Source: Caldilineaceae bacterium (GTDB lineage Bacteria > Chloroflexota > Anaerolineae > Caldilineales > Caldilineaceae). From it: a stretch of 46,330 bases of DNA. The first letter of the stretch is position 1. The number at the start of each line of letters is the position of its first letter. Both the position numbers and the translations under genes were made by a program. The stretch is from the NCBI GenBank assembly GCA_020433455.1, contig JAGRCP010000049.1, positions 1-46,330 on the forward strand. Reading direction: 5' to 3'. The notes beneath the pieces are model-generated. The model saw only the letters and a list, made by a program, of their open reading frames with translations, was not told where the DNA came from and ran no database searches. This document shows positions 43,370 to 46,330 of the stretch, one piece after another.

Positions 43370-44287
43370 GTGAAAAGCATGCAACTGACAATCTATGATA
43401 ACCCCGAGAACTTTTTACAACGGACGGAAGCAGGTTTTCAGACGGCGGAGGCGGCGACCGGACTGATCTACGGGCTGGCGCGTACGCTGGCTATACAGCC
43501 CGATTACTATGGCTCGCCGCCTTTTTTGGCGACGGTTGGCAAAGGCGGGGATTGGCTGCTCGCTGCGCTGCGCACGCCCCCCTACGACATGATCGTAACC
43601 ATCAATCCGCTGCTGTCTGCGCGCGATCAGGCAGCGCATACAGAGCAAGCGTTATCCGTGCTGGTGCAGGGGATCGCTGAGCGGCAAACAGACTTATCGG
43701 GCGTTAGCGGGGAGTCCGCCCTTTCCGGCAGCTTTGCAGCACAATGGGCGGCGCGAACAGGGCGTCAGGCGATAGTCGAGCGGGCGATGCGCGTTTTTAA
43801 GCTGGTCCAGGTTGTGCAGCCGGATACGCCCCCGGGCCATTTTCGCCCAGCCCGCGGACAGGAAGCGGATCGGCTCACGGAATGGGCGTATGCCTTTCAG
43901 GCTGAGGCGTTGGGCGAAAATGGGCCGGAGCACCGTGTCGAAGTCCGCAAACGCATGGCCCGCTTTATAGCGGCGGAGGATATTTACGTGTGGGAAACAC
44001 CGCGCGGTGAAATCGTTTCCTGCGCGGCGGCCAGCCGCGGTACGCCCAATGGTCGCACCGTAAGCCTGGTCTACACGCCGCCCGAGCAGCGCGGTCGAGG
44101 TTACGCCAGTGCAGTCGTCGCTTCCCTCAGCCGGCATCTGCTGGGAAGCGGCTATGCCTTTTGCACCCTCTTCACCGATTTGGCCAATCCCACTTCCAAC
44201 CACATCTACCAGGCCATCGGCTACCGCGCGGTTTGCGATTTTACGGTCTATCGGTTTTTAGCGGATGCGCAAGAAAGTACTACGTAA
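43370..44287 (+). CDS. GNAT-family N-acetyltransferase
   Basis: A 305-residue protein with a C-terminal GNAT domain (about 155-300). The acetyl-CoA site QRGRGYASAVVASLSRHLL and the later NPTSNHIYQAIGYRAV motif are typical. The N-terminal ~150 residues have no family I can name and may bind the substrate, as in other two-domain GNATs. GTG 43370 is best supported, with GGGAG eight bases before it; ATG 43379 is a fallback. It follows the transporter by 39 bases, but a shared pathway is not shown. The acceptor substrate is unknown. Confidence 0.85.
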   Translation: MKSMQLTIYDNPENFLQRTEAGFQTAEAATGLIYGLARTLAIQPDYYGSPPFLATVGKGGDWLLAALRTPPYDMIVTINPLLSARDQAAHTEQALSVLVQGIAERQTDLSGVSGESALSGSFAAQWAARTGRQAIVERAMRVFKLVQVVQPDTPPGHFRPARGQEADRLTEWAYAFQAEALGENGPEHRVEVRKRMARFIAAEDIYVWETPRGEIVSCAAASRGTPNGRTVSLVYTPPEQRGRGYASAVVASLSRHLLGSGYAFCTLFTDLANPTSNHIYQAIGYRAVCDFTVYRFLADAQESTT

Positions 44288-44288
44288 G

Positions 44289-44367
44289 GCGTACTGCGTA
44301 AGGTCGCCGTTGCAAACCGCCCAGGGAGTCCCAGGCGGTCTGCAGCAATGACGGTTACACAGTACGC
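44289..44367. terminator. Long near-palindrome between convergent genes
   Basis: GCGTACTGCGTAA (44289-44301) pairs with TTACACAGTACGC (44355-44367) at 12 of 13 positions. Inside lie further complementary pieces, including CCGCC and GGCGG around CAGGGAGTCCCA. The ~79-base stem-loop has no clear T run. It sits between the convergent GNAT and malic enzyme genes, so termination or mRNA 3'-end protection is likely. Confidence 0.45.
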
Positions 44368-44376
44368 AGTTAAGCG

Positions 44377-46330
44377 CTACGCATTGTTCATGACGTTGGC
44401 ATCCTGCGCATCCACCGTAGCGAGGATGGCGACATTGATGATGTCGCGCACGTCCGCGCCCGTGGGCAGGAGATGGATAGGCTTGTTCATGCCCAGGACG
44501 ACGGGACCGATGGCCTCAGCTCCGCCCAGGCGGCTCATGAGTTTGACGGCCGCATTGGCCGCGTCGGCGTCGGGGAAGACCAGCACGTTGGCATTCCGCA
44601 CTTCGCTGAAGGGGTAGCGCTCCTCCATCAACTCGGCCGACACGGCGACATCGGCCTGCATTTCGCCGTCGATAATGAGGTCCGGGCGCTGCTGTCTGAC
44701 AATCTCGGTTGCACGCCGCACCTTGCGGGCGTCTTCATGATCGACGCTGCCGAAATTGGAAAAGCTCAGCATGGCGATGCGCGGCTCCAGATCAAAGGCC
44801 AGGGCCAATTCAGCCGCGTTCATGGCGATCGCGGCCAGCTGGTCCGCTGAGGGATTCGGGTTGACCGTGGTGTCGGTGAAGATAAAGATGCGATCCTGCA
44901 CCAGCATGAGATACGCGCCGCTGACCCAGCGTCCTTCCTTGGCTCCAACCACCTGCAGGGCCGCTTGCAGTACATCAGAATTGTTATAGGTCAGACCGGA
45001 AATAAAGGCGTCTGCTTCGCCCTGCTGCACCAGCATAGCCCCGAAATAGTTGGGGCGACGCATGGCTTCCACCGCGCTTAAAGCCGTCGCGCCCCGGCGC
45101 TGCCGGCGCTGATAATACGCCTCGGCAAAGGGCGCACGCTCCTCATCTTCCAGCGGATAATGAATCTCCGGCGAGAACTCCAGGCCCATCTCTTCGATTT
45201 GCTTCCGAATATATTTGGGGCGTCCCAGAAGAATCGGACGGGCGATGCCGCCGGTCTCTAATGCATGGGCAGCCCGGATGATTTTTTCCTGTTCGCCTTC
45301 GGCAAAGACCACCCGCTTGGGGTCGCGCTGGGCCTTGTGCTCCATGTTGCGCATGACCTGCACGCCTTTTCCCTGGCGGCCGGCCAACTGATCCTTATAC
45401 GCTTCCAGGTCGATCTGAATGCGGGCAACGCCGCTCTCCATGGCCGCTTTGGCTACCGCCGGCGCGACATGCAGCAGCACCCGGGGGTCCACAGGCTTGG
45501 GAATGATGTACTCCCGGCCATAGCGCAGGCTGGTTACGCCGTAGGCGCGCATCACGCTGTCGGGCACATCCTCTTTGGCCAGATCGGCCAACGCCTTGGC
45601 GCAGGCAATTTTCATATCCATGTTGATGGACTTGGCGCGCACGTCCAGGGCGCCCCGGAAGATGAAGGGGAAACCCAACACGTTGTTCACCTGGTTGGGG
45701 TAGTCGCTGCGCCCCGTGCCGAAAATGGTATCGCTGCGCGCGGCCTGGGCCTCCTCGTAAGTGATCTCGGGATCGGGATTGGCCATGGCAAAGATGATGG
45801 GGTCCCGGCCCATGCTGCGCACCATTTCCCGGGTGAGAATATTGGCTACTGACAAGCCGATAAAGACATCGGCATCGACCAGCGCGTCCGCCAGCGTGCG
45901 CTTGTCGGTTTCTACCGCATAGGCTTCCTTGAACTCATTCATGCCCGCGGTGCGCCCTTTGTAAATGACGCCCTTGGAGTCGCACATGATGATGTTCTCT
46001 TTGCGCGCGCCCAGCGCACAATAGAAGTCGGCGCAAGCGATGCCGGCCGCGCCGGCCCCGTTCACCACAATGGTGATGTCGGCAATGGGCTTGTCGATGA
46101 TTTCCAGCGCATTGATGAGCCCTGCGCCGGAGATAATCGCGGTGCCGTGCTGGTCATCATGGAAGACGGGGATGTCCACCAGCTTTTGCAGCTCCTGCTC
46201 AATGTAGAAGCACTCCGGCGCCTTGATGTCCTCCAGGTTGATGCCGCCGAAGGTCGGCTCCAGCGCCGCCACCACGTCGACGAAGCGGTCGATGTCGCGT
46301 TCGTTGACCTCGATGTCGAAGACGTCGATG
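44377..46330 (-). CDS. maeB: Malic enzyme fused to phosphotransacetylase domain (5' part missing)
   Basis: Partial: the gene's start lies beyond 46330 and the frame stays open to the window edge (its first visible residues are [12 protein letters not shown]). The visible part has [21 protein letters not shown], and the NAD(P) site [11 protein letters not shown]. From about residue 320 of the visible part the Pta-like domain begins ([16 protein letters not shown]) and continues to the C-terminus. This MaeB-type fusion oxidatively decarboxylates malate to pyruvate; in known cases the Pta-like domain is regulatory, binding acetyl-CoA, and not catalytic. It stands convergent to the GNAT gene. Confidence 0.93.
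   Translation of the reverse strand, partial: IDVFDIEVNERDIDRFVDVVAALEPTFGGINLEDIKAPECFYIEQELQKLVDIPVFHDDQHGTAIISGAGLINALEIIDKPIADITIVVNGAGAAGIACADFYCALGARKENIIMCDSKGVIYKGRTAGMNEFKEAYAVETDKRTLADALVDADVFIGLSVANILTREMVRSMGRDPIIFAMANPDPEITYEEAQAARSDTIFGTGRSDYPNQVNNVLGFPFIFRGALDVRAKSINMDMKIACAKALADLAKEDVPDSVMRAYGVTSLRYGREYIIPKPVDPRVLLHVAPAVAKAAMESGVARIQIDLEAYKDQLAGRQGKGVQVMRNMEHKAQRDPKRVVFAEGEQEKIIRAAHALETGGIARPILLGRPKYIRKQIEEMGLEFSPEIHYPLEDEERAPFAEAYYQRRQRRGATALSAVEAMRRPNYFGAMLVQQGEADAFISGLTYNNSDVLQAALQVVGAKEGRWVSGAYLMLVQDRIFIFTDTTVNPNPSADQLAAIAMNAAELALAFDLEPRIAMLSFSNFGSVDHEDARKVRRATEIVRQQRPDLIIDGEMQADVAVSAELMEERYPFSEVRNANVLVFPDADAANAAVKLMSRLGGAEAIGPVVLGMNKPIHLLPTGADVRDIINVAILATVDAQDANVMNNA

Noticed and set aside
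1..46330. CRISPR arrays, tRNA or rRNA genes, insertion sequences, prophage genes
   Set aside because: None was found by eye: no regularly spaced repeats, no cloverleaf-like segments, no transposase or integrase motifs in any frame.

Overview
This window looks like chromosomal sequence from a member of the phylum Chloroflexota (Anaerolineae/Caldilineae-like). That is inferred from gene content: a Rab-like GTPase in a two-component cluster, a GlmL/MutL-like protein, several large PTPS-related/YfhO-like and ArnT-like membrane proteins, LysM and M23 wall proteins, a clostripain-like C11 peptidase, Reg_prop sensors and a malic enzyme-phosphotransacetylase fusion. No 16S or other marker is present, so the placement is a judgement. 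Coding density is high and composition is GC-rich, except for one AT-rich island at about 28.12-29.15 kb. I saw no tRNA, rRNA, CRISPR array or insertion sequence.

Layout. (1) 39-4670: five co-directional signalling genes: OmpR-type response regulator, soluble coiled-coil protein, coiled-coil protein with a longin/roadblock-like middle and a C-terminal membrane anchor, Rab-like small GTPase, and soluble PAS-like histidine kinase. (2) 4742-9092: SNF2 ATPase with a SWIM-like partner whose zinc motif is degenerate. (3) 9182-16069: seven tightly packed, mostly overlapping genes, largely membrane proteins of unknown function, including a zinc-ribbon membrane protein, a GlmL/MutL-like protein and a PTPS-related integral membrane protein. 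The run ends at a perfect 22-bp hairpin shared with (4), a convergent membrane-anchored C11 peptidase (16139-18787).

(5) 18950-23084: ArnT-like membrane glycosyltransferase facing a GT2 glycosyltransferase plus DegT aminotransferase pair; the convergent genes share one TTAA as both stop codons. (6) 23215-28118: a 1193-residue protein with 14 propeller repeats, a Y_Y_Y-like domain, one membrane segment and a cytoplasmic ATPase, overlapping by ATGA a second, stand-alone ATPase of the same family. Upstream lies the AT-rich non-coding island with repeated GTTGAC sites. (7) 29152-34467: a LysM exoprotein, then on the minus strand a metallo-beta-lactamase-fold protein, a membrane-anchored TPR protein and a 952-residue membrane protein that look like one operon.

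(8) 34629-37968: GH99/GH71-like secreted protein with an SH3b tail, hypoxanthine phosphoribosyltransferase, and a LysM-LysM-M23 endopeptidase, ending at a strong bidirectional terminator. (9) 38094-39293 (minus): ribosomal protein bL25 and a small membrane-anchored protein built of six 15-residue repeats with a near-consensus promoter. (10) 39462-46330: Wzy/WaaL-like O-antigen ligase with an extra extracytoplasmic domain, AspT/YidE-type transporter, GNAT acetyltransferase, and the 3' part of a malic enzyme-Pta fusion that runs off the window.

The most system-like unfamiliar units are the propeller-sensor/ATPase pair (6), the GTPase/longin-like/two-component cluster (1) and the seven-gene envelope run (3). 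Much of the rest fits cell-surface glycan and envelope maintenance.
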